NCBI GenBank assembly: GCA_038318565.1
Contig: JBBQCI010000005.1
Coordinates: 1-64,000 of the forward strand
DNA length: 64,000 nt
Source: UBA11346 sp038318565
GTDB taxonomy: Bacteria; Planctomycetota; UBA11346
Direction: 5' to 3'
The translations under genes and the position numbers were made by a program. Shown in pieces: positions 18,782 to 27,526 of this stretch. The stretch's first letter is position 1. Each line of letters begins with the position of its first letter. Below the pieces are notes generated by a model. It made no database searches. It was not told where the DNA came from and saw only the letters and a list, made by a program, of their open reading frames with translations.

Positions 18782-19888
18782 TTACGGCATCAGTCTGACG
18801 GTCACCTCGTCCTGGGCATGCCTGGCGCTGGCTGCCAGGCGGATGCCGGACGGATCGTAGATGACCAGGCCGAGGTCAGCCAGGGCGATGGCGATCGGTC
18901 GCCATCTGCTCTCAGGATCACCCAACCGCTCCAGGCGCTGGGCCGTGACGCCCTCGGCAAGGCGCAGGCCCAGCATCCAGGCCTCGCGTATGCGGTCCAG
19001 CGGGGTGAGGACCTCTCGTTTCCAGGCGGCGTCACCACCTGTCTGGAGGGCAGCTATGTAGACAGCGGGGTGTTTTTCACGAGTCATGCGTACTCCGTCG
19101 AGGGTGCTGACCGCCCCCGCCCCGGCCGCTTGGTAGTCTGCCAGTCGCCAATAAGCCAGATTATGCCGGCTTTCGTGGCCAGGTCGGGCGAAGTTCGAGG
19201 TCTCATAGGCGCTCAAACCCAGTCCGTCGAGCCGCCTGGCGACCAATTCGATGAGTTCCCGGCTGAAGTCGCCGTCGATGTCGGCCATCTCGCCACGCGA
19301 CCGCCGGGCATGGAACTCGGTCCCCGGTTCGAAGGCGAGATGATAGACCGAGGCGTGGTCGAGACGATGTCGGTGGTACAATTGCAAGTCGGCTTCGACC
19401 TCGTGGATGGTCTGGCCGGGCAGGCCGAACATGAGATCCGCCGATACCCGGGGTACCGCGGCACAGGCCGCTGCAATGGCTGCCTCTGCTTCGCTGGCAT
19501 CATGGACCCGGCCGAGGAAGCGCAGATGGTGGGCGTGGGTGCTCTGCACGCCCAGCGAGATGCGATTGACTCCATGTTCGGCGAGGACGGCAAAGCGGTC
19601 AGCATCTGATGAGCCTGGGTTCGCCTCGCAGGTCCACTCATAGTCATCGGCGAGCGTGATATGGCCCCGAATGGCGGCGAGCAGGCGTCCCAGCAGGTGC
19701 GCTCCCAGCATGGTAGGCGTGCCGCCGCCGATGAAGATCGTGTCGTATGGACCGGTCGGCAGACGTCGGATCTCGCTAATCAGCGCCTCGACATAGGACA
19801 TGTGCTCGTCGTCACGGCCCGCAATCGAATTGAAGTCGCAATAGGGGCATTTCGCAGCGCAATACGGGACGTGGATATAGAGGTGCAT
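18782..19888 (-). CDS. hemW: HemW-like radical SAM protein
   Basis: A 368-residue radical SAM protein starting MHLYIHVPYCAAKCPYCDF. The 4Fe-4S cluster cysteines are C10, C14 and C17 (CxxxCxxC). The IGGGTPTML motif, the EANPG motif and NRISLGVQS are typical of HemN/HemW. The short N-terminus and CPYCDF favour HemW, a heme chaperone, over coproporphyrinogen dehydrogenase HemN. The frame extends to 19930, but the family starts right at this ATG. It follows the cyclase operon by 63 bp in the same direction. Confidence 0.9.
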   Translation of the reverse strand: MHLYIHVPYCAAKCPYCDFNSIAGRDDEHMSYVEALISEIRRLPTGPYDTIFIGGGTPTMLGAHLLGRLLAAIRGHITLADDYEWTCEANPGSSDADRFAVLAEHGVNRISLGVQSTHAHHLRFLGRVHDASEAEAAIAAACAAVPRVSADLMFGLPGQTIHEVEADLQLYHRHRLDHASVYHLAFEPGTEFHARRSRGEMADIDGDFSRELIELVARRLDGLGLSAYETSNFARPGHESRHNLAYWRLADYQAAGAGAVSTLDGVRMTREKHPAVYIAALQTGGDAAWKREVLTPLDRIREAWMLGLRLAEGVTAQRLERLGDPESRWRPIAIALADLGLVIYDPSGIRLAASARHAQDEVTVRLMP

Positions 19889-19951
19889 GCAGGACGGTTC
19901 CAGCCCCAGACGTGAGCAGGCTGGGGACAAACATAGGTTTTCCTCAGTCTG

Positions 19952-20824
19952 CTAGTTGCGACGCTTGAACCGCGAACTTCCGGCCTGGCTCTGCTGGCTC
20001 GGGGCAAATCTGTCGATGTGGCTGCTCGCTTCCTGGACGACCGCCATGGCGGCGGCCTCATCGGCATGGCCGATCAGGATGTGCGTCCACACATAATAGA
20101 GGACGAAGGCCATGGGCGGGGTCTTTTTCAACTGGGTCAACTCGGGACCCAAGCCCTCGATGTCGCCTTCCATTTCGGTGATCACGCCGATCAGGCCGTA
20201 GACGCTTTCAGCCGGAGGATTGCAGCCGCGCCGGTGCAAAGCGAGGATCACGCCGCTTTCGCGCAGGTCGTCGCCGCTCGCCAGGACCGGACGGCCTTCT
20301 GCGGTGCGCAGGGGCGGTGGTCGGCGCGCACCACGCCAAGCTTCCAACACCTCATCAAGCCACGTCGCCGAGTCCTTGGGCGGGGGCCGTGTGATCGGCC
20401 AGGGCTCGTCGACCTCGTCGTCCTCGTCCTCTTCGCGGGCATCTGCCCAGCAGCCGCGAATGATCTCGCCGGCAACCGCCTCATCAAGTACGGCGGCGTG
20501 GACCTGCGCCCCGAGATAGTAGAGCAGGAAAAACTGTTCGGCTGAAATATGGTGGTCCTCAGGATCCCCGCCGCCGTGCCGCCTCAAGCGTTCAGTGAGG
20601 TCGGTGATCGCGTCGATAGTCCGATCGATAGTGTCGCTGTCCCCGCCAAGGGTGGGCAGACCACGGGCCACCCGGGCCATCGATACGGCCTGATCCTCGA
20701 GGTGATGCCATACCTGGTCATCTGGGGTGTTCTCGCCGTCCGGCAGCGACGCCTCAGCGATGGCGAAGGCCTTGCCGAGTTCGGTGCGCCAGGATTCAAG
20801 ACCGGTGGGAAGGGAGTGTGGCAT
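19952..20824 (-). CDS. Acidic protein of unknown function coupled to the cyclase gene
   Basis: A 290-residue cytoplasmic-looking protein. A central acidic stretch (ADAREEDEDDEVDEPWP, about 129-145) is followed by a Pro-rich segment, and both halves look helical. No domain is recognised. ATG 20824 shares one base with the stop of the FHA-GAF-cyclase gene (TGATG), so the two are translationally coupled and likely act in one process. The longer frame from 20845 would overlap the cyclase gene and is not preferred. Confidence 0.68.
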   Translation of the reverse strand: MPHSLPTGLESWRTELGKAFAIAEASLPDGENTPDDQVWHHLEDQAVSMARVARGLPTLGGDSDTIDRTIDAITDLTERLRRHGGGDPEDHHISAEQFFLLYYLGAQVHAAVLDEAVAGEIIRGCWADAREEDEDDEVDEPWPITRPPPKDSATWLDEVLEAWRGARRPPPLRTAEGRPVLASGDDLRESGVILALHRRGCNPPAESVYGLIGVITEMEGDIEGLGPELTQLKKTPPMAFVLYYVWTHILIGHADEAAAMAVVQEASSHIDRFAPSQQSQAGSSRFKRRN

Positions 20825-22704
20825 CAGCGTACCAAGGAATCCCACCCCATCGGGCAGGTGATGGGTTGCACCGTTATCAGGCCAGCCAGAGTCTCATCAT
20901 CAAGACGGATCTGGCTGCGGGTCAGCGTCCCGTCGGCGTTCTGCGCTGGCAGCGTAGCCAGTACCTGGGGAGTGCCGAGGGCTGCGCCTGGCCATTCGAC
21001 TGCGGCCGTCGACATGGTCTGGGCGCCGGGGTCATGGCTGGTCGGATGCAGCATGATGAAGGTGCGGTCTGACAGCCGGCGGATCAGCCAGCAGCGCACG
21101 CCGCCGGAATCGACTGGCAGGAAGAGAATCACTTCGCCACCATCGCGCAACAGGCCGCGCAGGGCGGTGAGATGTAGGGCGTCGTTCTTGTTGCGTACGT
21201 GGACTGGCGGCATGCGCACGCCGTAGCCCGCTTCGCCAAGCGCCTCCCAGGTGGCTTGGCTGACCAGGACCTGCTCCCTGAGGGCGTGATGTTCAATGCG
21301 GCTGGCGGTATTGACCGTGTCGCCCAGCAAGGTGTACGACAACTGGTCTGACGAGCCGATGTTGCCGGCTACCACAGGACCGGTGTTGAGGCCGATGCCG
21401 TGTCCAATCACCGGCCTCCCCTCGCTCTTGGCCAAGCTGTTGAAACCGAGCATAGCGATCTGCATGCTCAAGGCCGACGAACAGCCTTCGATCGCGCTGT
21501 TGCCGTGCTCAATCGGAACACCCCAGAAGCCCATGATCGCATCACCAATGAACTTGTCGATCGAGCCGCGCTCGTTGCGAATGCATGGAACCATGCGCTC
21601 GAAGTACTTGTTCATCAATTCAACGACTTGTTCAGCCGACATCGCTTCGGACATCCGGGTGAAGCCGACCACATCGCTGAACAGCACGGTGCCGCTGAAC
21701 GTCTTGCCGCCCGGGTTGATGTCGAGCTTGCCGTCAAGAACCTGTTGCGCCAATGGTCCGGGCAGGAAGCGGCAGAGATTATCACGCGTGCGCGTCTGCG
21801 TCTCCATGGTGAGCAACTGCTGGGCATTGCGCAGTGCGAATGAGGCCACTTGGCTGACCGCTGCTGCCAGTTCCAGATCCTTGGAAGTGAAAGACTTGGC
21901 GCGGTCGGTGGTATCGACCTGCAGGAGGCCAAGGATATCGCTGTCGACGATCAGCGGCACCGTCATCGCACTACGGATCTTCAGTGACACGATCGACATG
22001 CCCTGGTCGAAGTCACCAGGGTTCGAGTCGTTGAAGAGGAAGGCCGCGCGTTCGGCCAGGGCCTTGCGGCAGATTGAGGTCGAGATCTTCGGCGCCTCGG
22101 GCGTACCCGATGAATTGCGCAGTTTGACTGACTTAGGCAACAGCGTTTCGGCGGTTGCACCAAGCATCAGGAATCCCCGTTCGGCCTGCGGGAAGAGGTC
22201 GAACATCACCTCGATGATACCTTCCAGGACGCGATCCAGCTGGTCAATGTCCTTGCTCAGGTTCATCGCCTTCAGCAGTCCGGCGAATCGCCGATCAGAG
22301 GCATCCGGCGAGCGGCTTGCCTGCACCAGCTCGGACATCGGCATGACGATCGATTGGCTGAGATCAGCCTCGGAATCATGGAAGCCGAACACTGACTCGG
22401 AGGCGTCGGTCTGCCCGCGCCTGGCCTGGATGCGGATACGCGTCTCGCCGAGGCGGAACACGTCGTCGTGCTTCAGGCGCACCGGATCGGTCAGGCGTTT
22501 CTCGTTGAGGAAGGTGCCGTTGGCGCTGCGATTATCAACCAGGGTCAATCCAGTGCCGTCGAAGACGACGCGGGCATGCTGGCGACTGGCGTTCGGATCG
22601 GGGACTTCCAACGAACAGTCCGGGCTGCGGCCCGCCATCAGCGAGCTCTTCACCACCACGACCTCGCCAGCCCGCGAGCCGGTCATAAACACCAGTTCGA
22701 ACAT
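20824..22704 (-). CDS. FHA-GAF-class III adenylate cyclase
   Basis: A 626-residue signalling protein. Residues 1-95 form an FHA domain (AGRSPDCS, SRQHA, NRSANGTFLN) that would bind phosphothreonine. About 140-310 is a GAF domain, and about 330-510 a class III nucleotide cyclase. Both metal Asp positions are present (FSDVVGF near 340; KFIGDAIMGFWG near 382), along with the Lys usual for ATP-specific enzymes (IDKFIGD) and LGDTVNTASRIE near 457 with the transition-state Asn/Arg. About 85 further residues at the C-terminus are unassigned. cAMP production is thus likely, controlled by a phosphorylated partner and a GAF ligand. ATG 22704 is preferred over the frame start at 22740. A Ser/Thr kinase gene lies 4.6 kb away. 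Confidence 0.92.
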   Translation of the reverse strand: MFELVFMTGSRAGEVVVVKSSLMAGRSPDCSLEVPDPNASRQHARVVFDGTGLTLVDNRSANGTFLNEKRLTDPVRLKHDDVFRLGETRIRIQARRGQTDASESVFGFHDSEADLSQSIVMPMSELVQASRSPDASDRRFAGLLKAMNLSKDIDQLDRVLEGIIEVMFDLFPQAERGFLMLGATAETLLPKSVKLRNSSGTPEAPKISTSICRKALAERAAFLFNDSNPGDFDQGMSIVSLKIRSAMTVPLIVDSDILGLLQVDTTDRAKSFTSKDLELAAAVSQVASFALRNAQQLLTMETQTRTRDNLCRFLPGPLAQQVLDGKLDINPGGKTFSGTVLFSDVVGFTRMSEAMSAEQVVELMNKYFERMVPCIRNERGSIDKFIGDAIMGFWGVPIEHGNSAIEGCSSALSMQIAMLGFNSLAKSEGRPVIGHGIGLNTGPVVAGNIGSSDQLSYTLLGDTVNTASRIEHHALREQVLVSQATWEALGEAGYGVRMPPVHVRNKNDALHLTALRGLLRDGGEVILFLPVDSGGVRCWLIRRLSDRTFIMLHPTSHDPGAQTMSTAAVEWPGAALGTPQVLATLPAQNADGTLTRSQIRLDDETLAGLITVQPITCPMGWDSLVR

Positions 22705-22817
22705 GGCGGCGAGATTACAGCAGCGTCGGCGGACTGGCAACGGGGGATTGCCGAGGCGGGCCGGTCCTGCGTCTGCTCCCGATCTTCCATTCCGGCGACT
22801 GAACGCAGCATCGCGGC

Positions 22818-23660
22818 ATGCTCAATGCCAGCTTCGCCTACGCCAAGGGTATGACTCAGGACCTGGAACGCGCCCTATGGAGCCGGGGCGTGCTCGATTG
22901 GAGTCTGGCCAGGGCCCATCCAGAGGAGGTCAGCGAGGCGGTCGGCAATGCGCGTGCCAGCAAGCTGGCCGAAGCGATTGGTGAAGCCCAGCGCGCACTG
23001 GAGTCACGTGATCGGGGTTGGTTTAAGCAGGCCTTCACCACCCATGAATCCTGGCGCCTGTGGCAGGGCTACTGCCCGGCGGCGAAGATCGCCTTGGTCG
23101 ATATCGAGACCACCGGTCTGACTCCTGGCTACGACCAGATCACGGTCATCGGCCTGGTCGATCGCAACACCTCCCGCGTCTTCGTGGCCGGCAAGCCGAT
23201 GCCGGGCGATGAGCCGCTCGAACGCTTTCCTGCCGCCGTGAAGGAGTATGACCTGATCGTTACCTTCAATGGTGAGAATTTCGACCTGCCGTTCATCGAG
23301 CGGCATTTCAAGGATGCCGGATTCCGTTGCGAACTGCCCCACCTCGATCTGCTCATTCTGTCACGGGCACTGGGCATCAGCGGTGGGCTGAAGGACATCG
23401 AGAAGCAGATGGGCATCGGCCGCGGCGGTGACATAGCCGGCATGCGTGGCGGAGAGGCGATTGCCTTGTGGGGCGCCTGGAAGAATGGCGACGCGGCCGC
23501 CTACAAGAAGATCACCACTTACTGCAAGGCCGACTGCGCCAATCTGTGGGATCTGGCTGATCTGCTGTATAGGAAACGCTGGCAGACGGTGTTCACGGCG
23601 CACGCAAAGCCCGTTGATTTCGCACGGACCAAGGGCCAGCAGCTATCAATCTTCGGTTGA
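22818..23660 (+). CDS. YprB-like RNase H-fold (DEDD) exonuclease domain protein
   Basis: A 280-residue protein. After about 90 helical residues comes a DEDD-type 3'-5' exonuclease fold: LVDIETTGL near 93 (first Asp/Glu), VTFNGENFDLPFIE (second Asp), HLDLLILSR and YCKADCANLWDLADLLY (last Asp). The overall pattern is that of the YprB RNase_H_2 family. Substrate and pathway are not known. It is divergent from the cyclase gene, 113 bp apart, and precedes the secreted beta-helix protein by 87 bp. Confidence 0.85.
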   Translation: MLNASFAYAKGMTQDLERALWSRGVLDWSLARAHPEEVSEAVGNARASKLAEAIGEAQRALESRDRGWFKQAFTTHESWRLWQGYCPAAKIALVDIETTGLTPGYDQITVIGLVDRNTSRVFVAGKPMPGDEPLERFPAAVKEYDLIVTFNGENFDLPFIERHFKDAGFRCELPHLDLLILSRALGISGGLKDIEKQMGIGRGGDIAGMRGGEAIALWGAWKNGDAAAYKKITTYCKADCANLWDLADLLYRKRWQTVFTAHAKPVDFARTKGQQLSIFG

Positions 23661-23747
23661 CCGGGATGGTGGCCGATGGGGGCGCCGGCAAGCCGCATGT
23701 CACACCACTGTGATTGTTCCGTTTCATAAGTAACAATAGAGGCAACC

Positions 23748-25574
23748 ATGACCAAGATCCTCGTTCTGTTGCTGGCGATCGTCGGCTTGATGTGCGGGGA
23801 ATGGCCCGATTTCCTGCCGCCTGTCGACAGCGGGGTAGTCAACGTGAAGTTGTTTGGCGCGGTCGGAGACGGCAAGACAGACGATACCGAGGCGATCCGT
23901 ACCGCTATAGCCAAGCACATTGATCTCAACCGTTATGCCGCTCCGGTCATGATTTACCTGCCGGCCGGGACCTATCTGGTCAGTGGTCCTATCGAAGGCA
24001 GGCAATACCGAGATATGGGTGGTTGGAGCAGCGGCTGGCGAGCGGGATTCCTGCTGGTCGGTCAGGGGCGAACCAAGACCGTGATCCAGCTGAAGGATGC
24101 CGCAGCCGGATTCACCGACGCGGCCAAGCCACAAGCGCTGGTCGCCACCGGATCCGAAGCGGACGGGGGCAATCCTTCTGGCGGAGGCAATCGCGCCTTC
24201 CGCCATTGCGTATCCAACCTGACCATCGATGTGGGAAAGGGGAACCCCGGGGCGGTCGGCCTCGATTTCATCGCCAGCAACCGCGGGACGGTCGAAAACG
24301 TTCTGATCCGCGCTCCGGCCGGATCGGGATCCACCGGTCTGGCGATGAACCGCGGCTGGCCCGGCCCGGCGTTGATCAAGCATGTCGAGATCCAGGGATT
24401 CTCAACCGGCATAGCCATGGCTGGGCATTGGCAGTACTCGATGACGTTTGAGGATATCGTACTGCGTGGCCAGACCGAGGTCGGGGTGACCAGCGACCAT
24501 AACCCGATCTTCATGCGTCGCCTGACCGCGGTCGGCGAATCACCGGTGTTCCGCATCTCTAATGACGATCACCTGTTGGTCCTGATCGACGCCGTCTGCA
24601 CCGCCAAGGCGGCCAAGCAGCCAGCGATTATCACGCCTGGCATCGCCTACTTGCGCAATGTCGTCTGCACCGGGTTCTCGATCGCCGTGGACGGGCGAGG
24701 CGAAGACGACGTGAAGCCGCCCACCCCAGGCAAACCGGTGACGGTCGACGAATGGAGTCAGGGGAACACCTCGGCCGCCAGCGCTGGTGCCGCCAAGGCC
24801 CTAGCCTTGCCGGTTGAGGAGACGCCGCTGTTTTGGCCGAGCGACACCAAGCAGTGGGTGAATGGCGCAAAAGACCTGCAGGCTGCGATCGATAGCGGAG
24901 CGCCGGTCGTCTACCTGCCCAATGGCAGCTATGAAATCGACAAGACCATCGTGGTGCGCGGGTCAGTGCGCAAAATTGTCGGATTCCAGAGTTCTCTGAA
25001 GGCCAAGGCCGGAGTCGATCCATTGATCCGCATCGAGGACACGGCCAATCCCGTCATCTTCGAGCATCTCTGGCTGGACGGCAATGTTGTCCACGTCGGC
25101 CGGAATTCGGCTGCCTTCCGCCATGTGGATTTCGTCGACCACCGCTACCAGGGCCTCGGTAAAGGTCGTACCTTCATTGAGGACGTGATCGGCACGTGGC
25201 GGATCACCGGTGCCCATAAATTGTGGGCTCGGCAGACCAATGCCGAGTTCGGTGGCGAGCCGCTCCTGATCAACGATGGCGGGACGGCCTGGATCCTCGG
25301 CTTCAAGACTGAAGGTGAGATGGTCTGTCTGCGCTCCGGCGGTGGCGCGACCGAACTGCTTGGCGGGATCTTCTATCCTTTGCGGGATGTCCCTGGCGGC
25401 ACGCCGGCCATCGACCTGGCCGCCGAGGCCCAGTTCAGCGGCAGCTGGGTGTACAACTCCAAGCATTACCCCGTCCATGTCCGTTTTGGTGATCGCGACA
25501 TCACGGGCGGCTGGGGACGCGGCCCGGGATTATGGTCGACCCGGGTGGCTCCGGCGACGCCGGCAAAGCCCTGA
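23748..25574 (+). CDS. Secreted Pectate_lyase_3-type parallel beta-helix protein
   Basis: A 608-residue protein with a signal peptide (MTKILVLLLAIVGLMCGEWP) and then the hallmark of the pectate-lyase-3 superfamily, VNVKLFGAVGDGKTDDTEAI (31-50), with a second N-terminal-like turn near 360 (GAKDLQAAIDSGAPVVYLP). The fold is a right-handed parallel beta-helix found in polysaccharide lyases, GH55 and phage tailspikes. The substrate cannot be told from sequence. AGAGG lies just before the ATG. The last 74 bases overlap the 3' end of the convergent kinase gene. Confidence 0.88.
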   Translation: MTKILVLLLAIVGLMCGEWPDFLPPVDSGVVNVKLFGAVGDGKTDDTEAIRTAIAKHIDLNRYAAPVMIYLPAGTYLVSGPIEGRQYRDMGGWSSGWRAGFLLVGQGRTKTVIQLKDAAAGFTDAAKPQALVATGSEADGGNPSGGGNRAFRHCVSNLTIDVGKGNPGAVGLDFIASNRGTVENVLIRAPAGSGSTGLAMNRGWPGPALIKHVEIQGFSTGIAMAGHWQYSMTFEDIVLRGQTEVGVTSDHNPIFMRRLTAVGESPVFRISNDDHLLVLIDAVCTAKAAKQPAIITPGIAYLRNVVCTGFSIAVDGRGEDDVKPPTPGKPVTVDEWSQGNTSAASAGAAKALALPVEETPLFWPSDTKQWVNGAKDLQAAIDSGAPVVYLPNGSYEIDKTIVVRGSVRKIVGFQSSLKAKAGVDPLIRIEDTANPVIFEHLWLDGNVVHVGRNSAAFRHVDFVDHRYQGLGKGRTFIEDVIGTWRITGAHKLWARQTNAEFGGEPLLINDGGTAWILGFKTEGEMVCLRSGGGATELLGGIFYPLRDVPGGTPAIDLAAEAQFSGSWVYNSKHYPVHVRFGDRDITGGWGRGPGLWSTRVAPATPAKP

Positions 25575-27351
25575 AAGGTATCAGCACCAGCGATCCGGTG
25601 GTCGCCTCGGTGCCACCACCGATCAGGGTGCCACGTCCCTTGCCATCGCGATACCAGATCGGTTGGCGCAGGCGTGCGCATATGGCGGCTGCTGCCGCGC
25701 GTTCAGGCAGTTGGGCATTGGTGCGGCAGCGCTCCAGGATCGCATCGACTAGGCCGAGGTTCAGGCGCAAGGCGGGCTGGGCTGGCCGCAAGCCTTGTTC
25801 CCGCCAACCGCTTGGTTCGCTTTGGCCAGTGGCGCTACGTGCGCGTTCGGCCTCCCACCAGCACACGACATGGTGGGCGTCCTGCGGCTGACCTTGTTCA
25901 TCGGCAACCCGCCACCAGGCGTCTCCGTCAGGGAGGTCCCGAACGCCTTCTGATCCGGCGACGATGGTGCTCGCTCCGTTGGCATCCACCTGCCAGGTCC
26001 GGGTCCGCCATAGGGTTCCTTCCCATCGGGCCAAAGGCCAGGTTCCGGCCCAGGCGATGCTGGCCGCAGGCTCCAGTCCGGCCGCCTGTCCGGCAATGAA
26101 CAGCATACCCGCGCCTGGCAGAGCCAGACGGGTCTCCGGTACCGCTGTGCCGGACAGCTCGACCTGGACGCGCACCTGGCCGGAGGCCGGTACCTCGCAA
26201 TTCCCACTCCAACGGAGGAGGGGTCCTGGCTGTTCTGCCACGGCTTCGATCCATCGCTTGCCAGGACGCACGGTCAGGCCCTCGGGTTTGGGCTGTTGCC
26301 AAACACCCTCGTCTATACGGATGCGAACTCGCGGATGGCTGCACTGAATGACGATCGCGCCAGTGGCTTCAACCGTCTGGGTCGACACCGGTAGTGGTCG
26401 CAACGCCCACCAGGCTCCGCCGCCACCTGCGATCAGGGCCAGCAGCCCGACGCCGGCGAGCAGCACCACGCCCATCCGTTGCCTGGACTTCAACATGGTT
26501 CCACCGGCCAGAGCTTCGGCGACCTGCAGTGCCGAGGGGCGCCTGGCCGGATCCTTATCTAGGCACAGGTCGACCAGCGTCGCTAGGCTGGTTGGGGTTC
26601 CAGGGACCACATCACGTAGGTTCCGCGGCCGATCTTCCAGATGGGCGCGCATCACGGCGTAGGCGGTGTCGCCGTCAAAAGGGGGACGCCCGGCGATCAT
26701 GTGGAAGAGTGAAACGCCCAGACTGTAGACGTCCGCGGCCGGTCCGATGTCCTGCGGATTGCGGATCGCTTCGGGAGCGCAGTACAGCGGCGTGCCGACG
26801 ACCATGCCGGTGCCGGTTAGGCGGAGGGCGTCCGGATCGGCGATCTCCTTGGCCAGCCCGAGATCCGCGACCTTGGGGACACGCTCGGCGGAGATCATCA
26901 CGTTGTCTGGCTTGATGTCGCGATGGACGACGCCGGCCGCGTGGATGGCATGGATACCGAGGGCGATGCCGGATCCGAGCCTGGCGACCATTTCTGGCGG
27001 CAGTCCGGTCGGTCGGCCGGCCTTGCGTGACACCTCGTCGAGCAGGCTGCCCAGGCTGTGGCCAACCACCAGTTCCATGACCAGGTACGGCTGGTCCTTG
27101 TGCACGCCAGCCTCGAACACCTGGACGACATTGATGTGGGTGACCTTGGCCGCCGACTGGCCCTCGCGCAGGAAGCGCTGGCGGGCATGCGCCACGTCCC
27201 CGCGCACCTGGCCAAGCACCTTGACCGCCACGTCCTTGCTGAGTACCTCGTGCCTACCGCGGTAGACCACGCCCATGGCTCCGGCCCCGAGCCGGGCCTG
27301 CAGGCGGATAGAGCCGATCAGTGTGCCGATGAGTGGATCGGGGGCGGGCAT
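25501..27351 (-). CDS. Membrane-anchored Ser/Thr protein kinase
   Basis: A 616-residue Hanks-type kinase. The glycine loop is GAGAMGVVYRGRH (22-34), with Lys44 in VAVKVLG, HRDIKPDN at 143-150 and DLG (163-165) in place of DFG; the APE-type segment is TPLYCAPEA. A membrane segment follows near 292-316 (VVLLAGVGLLALIAGGGGAWW). The extracytoplasmic part of about 300 residues looks beta-rich and has no PASTA repeats. ATG 27351 was chosen because the frame upstream to 27750 is low-complexity and antisense to lepA. The gene is divergent from lepA and converges on the beta-helix gene with a 74-bp overlap. Confidence 0.9.
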   Translation of the reverse strand: MPAPDPLIGTLIGSIRLQARLGAGAMGVVYRGRHEVLSKDVAVKVLGQVRGDVAHARQRFLREGQSAAKVTHINVVQVFEAGVHKDQPYLVMELVVGHSLGSLLDEVSRKAGRPTGLPPEMVARLGSGIALGIHAIHAAGVVHRDIKPDNVMISAERVPKVADLGLAKEIADPDALRLTGTGMVVGTPLYCAPEAIRNPQDIGPAADVYSLGVSLFHMIAGRPPFDGDTAYAVMRAHLEDRPRNLRDVVPGTPTSLATLVDLCLDKDPARRPSALQVAEALAGGTMLKSRQRMGVVLLAGVGLLALIAGGGGAWWALRPLPVSTQTVEATGAIVIQCSHPRVRIRIDEGVWQQPKPEGLTVRPGKRWIEAVAEQPGPLLRWSGNCEVPASGQVRVQVELSGTAVPETRLALPGAGMLFIAGQAAGLEPAASIAWAGTWPLARWEGTLWRTRTWQVDANGASTIVAGSEGVRDLPDGDAWWRVADEQGQPQDAHHVVCWWEAERARSATGQSEPSGWREQGLRPAQPALRLNLGLVDAILERCRTNAQLPERAAAAAICARLRQPIWYRDGKGRGTLIGGGTEATTGSLVLIPFRALPASPEPPGSTIIPGRVPSRP

Positions 27352-27526
27352 CGCCGGCAGTATCGGCTGGCGGCCAGGGAAGCCAAGAATGGGTTCACCG
27401 ATAGCAGGCCCCGGCACCGGCAACGCTGGTTGCCCATTTCGGTCTGGTTGGCATCCTGCCGCCCCTCGCGGAGCGCCTTCCAGGTTCCCACCGGGATCAC
27501 GAAGCGCGGACCACGAACCAACGACC

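Noticed and set aside
21296..22984. 562-codon plus-strand frame opposite the cyclase gene
   Set aside because: Ser/Arg-rich shadow frame; the minus strand has clear FHA, GAF and cyclase motifs.
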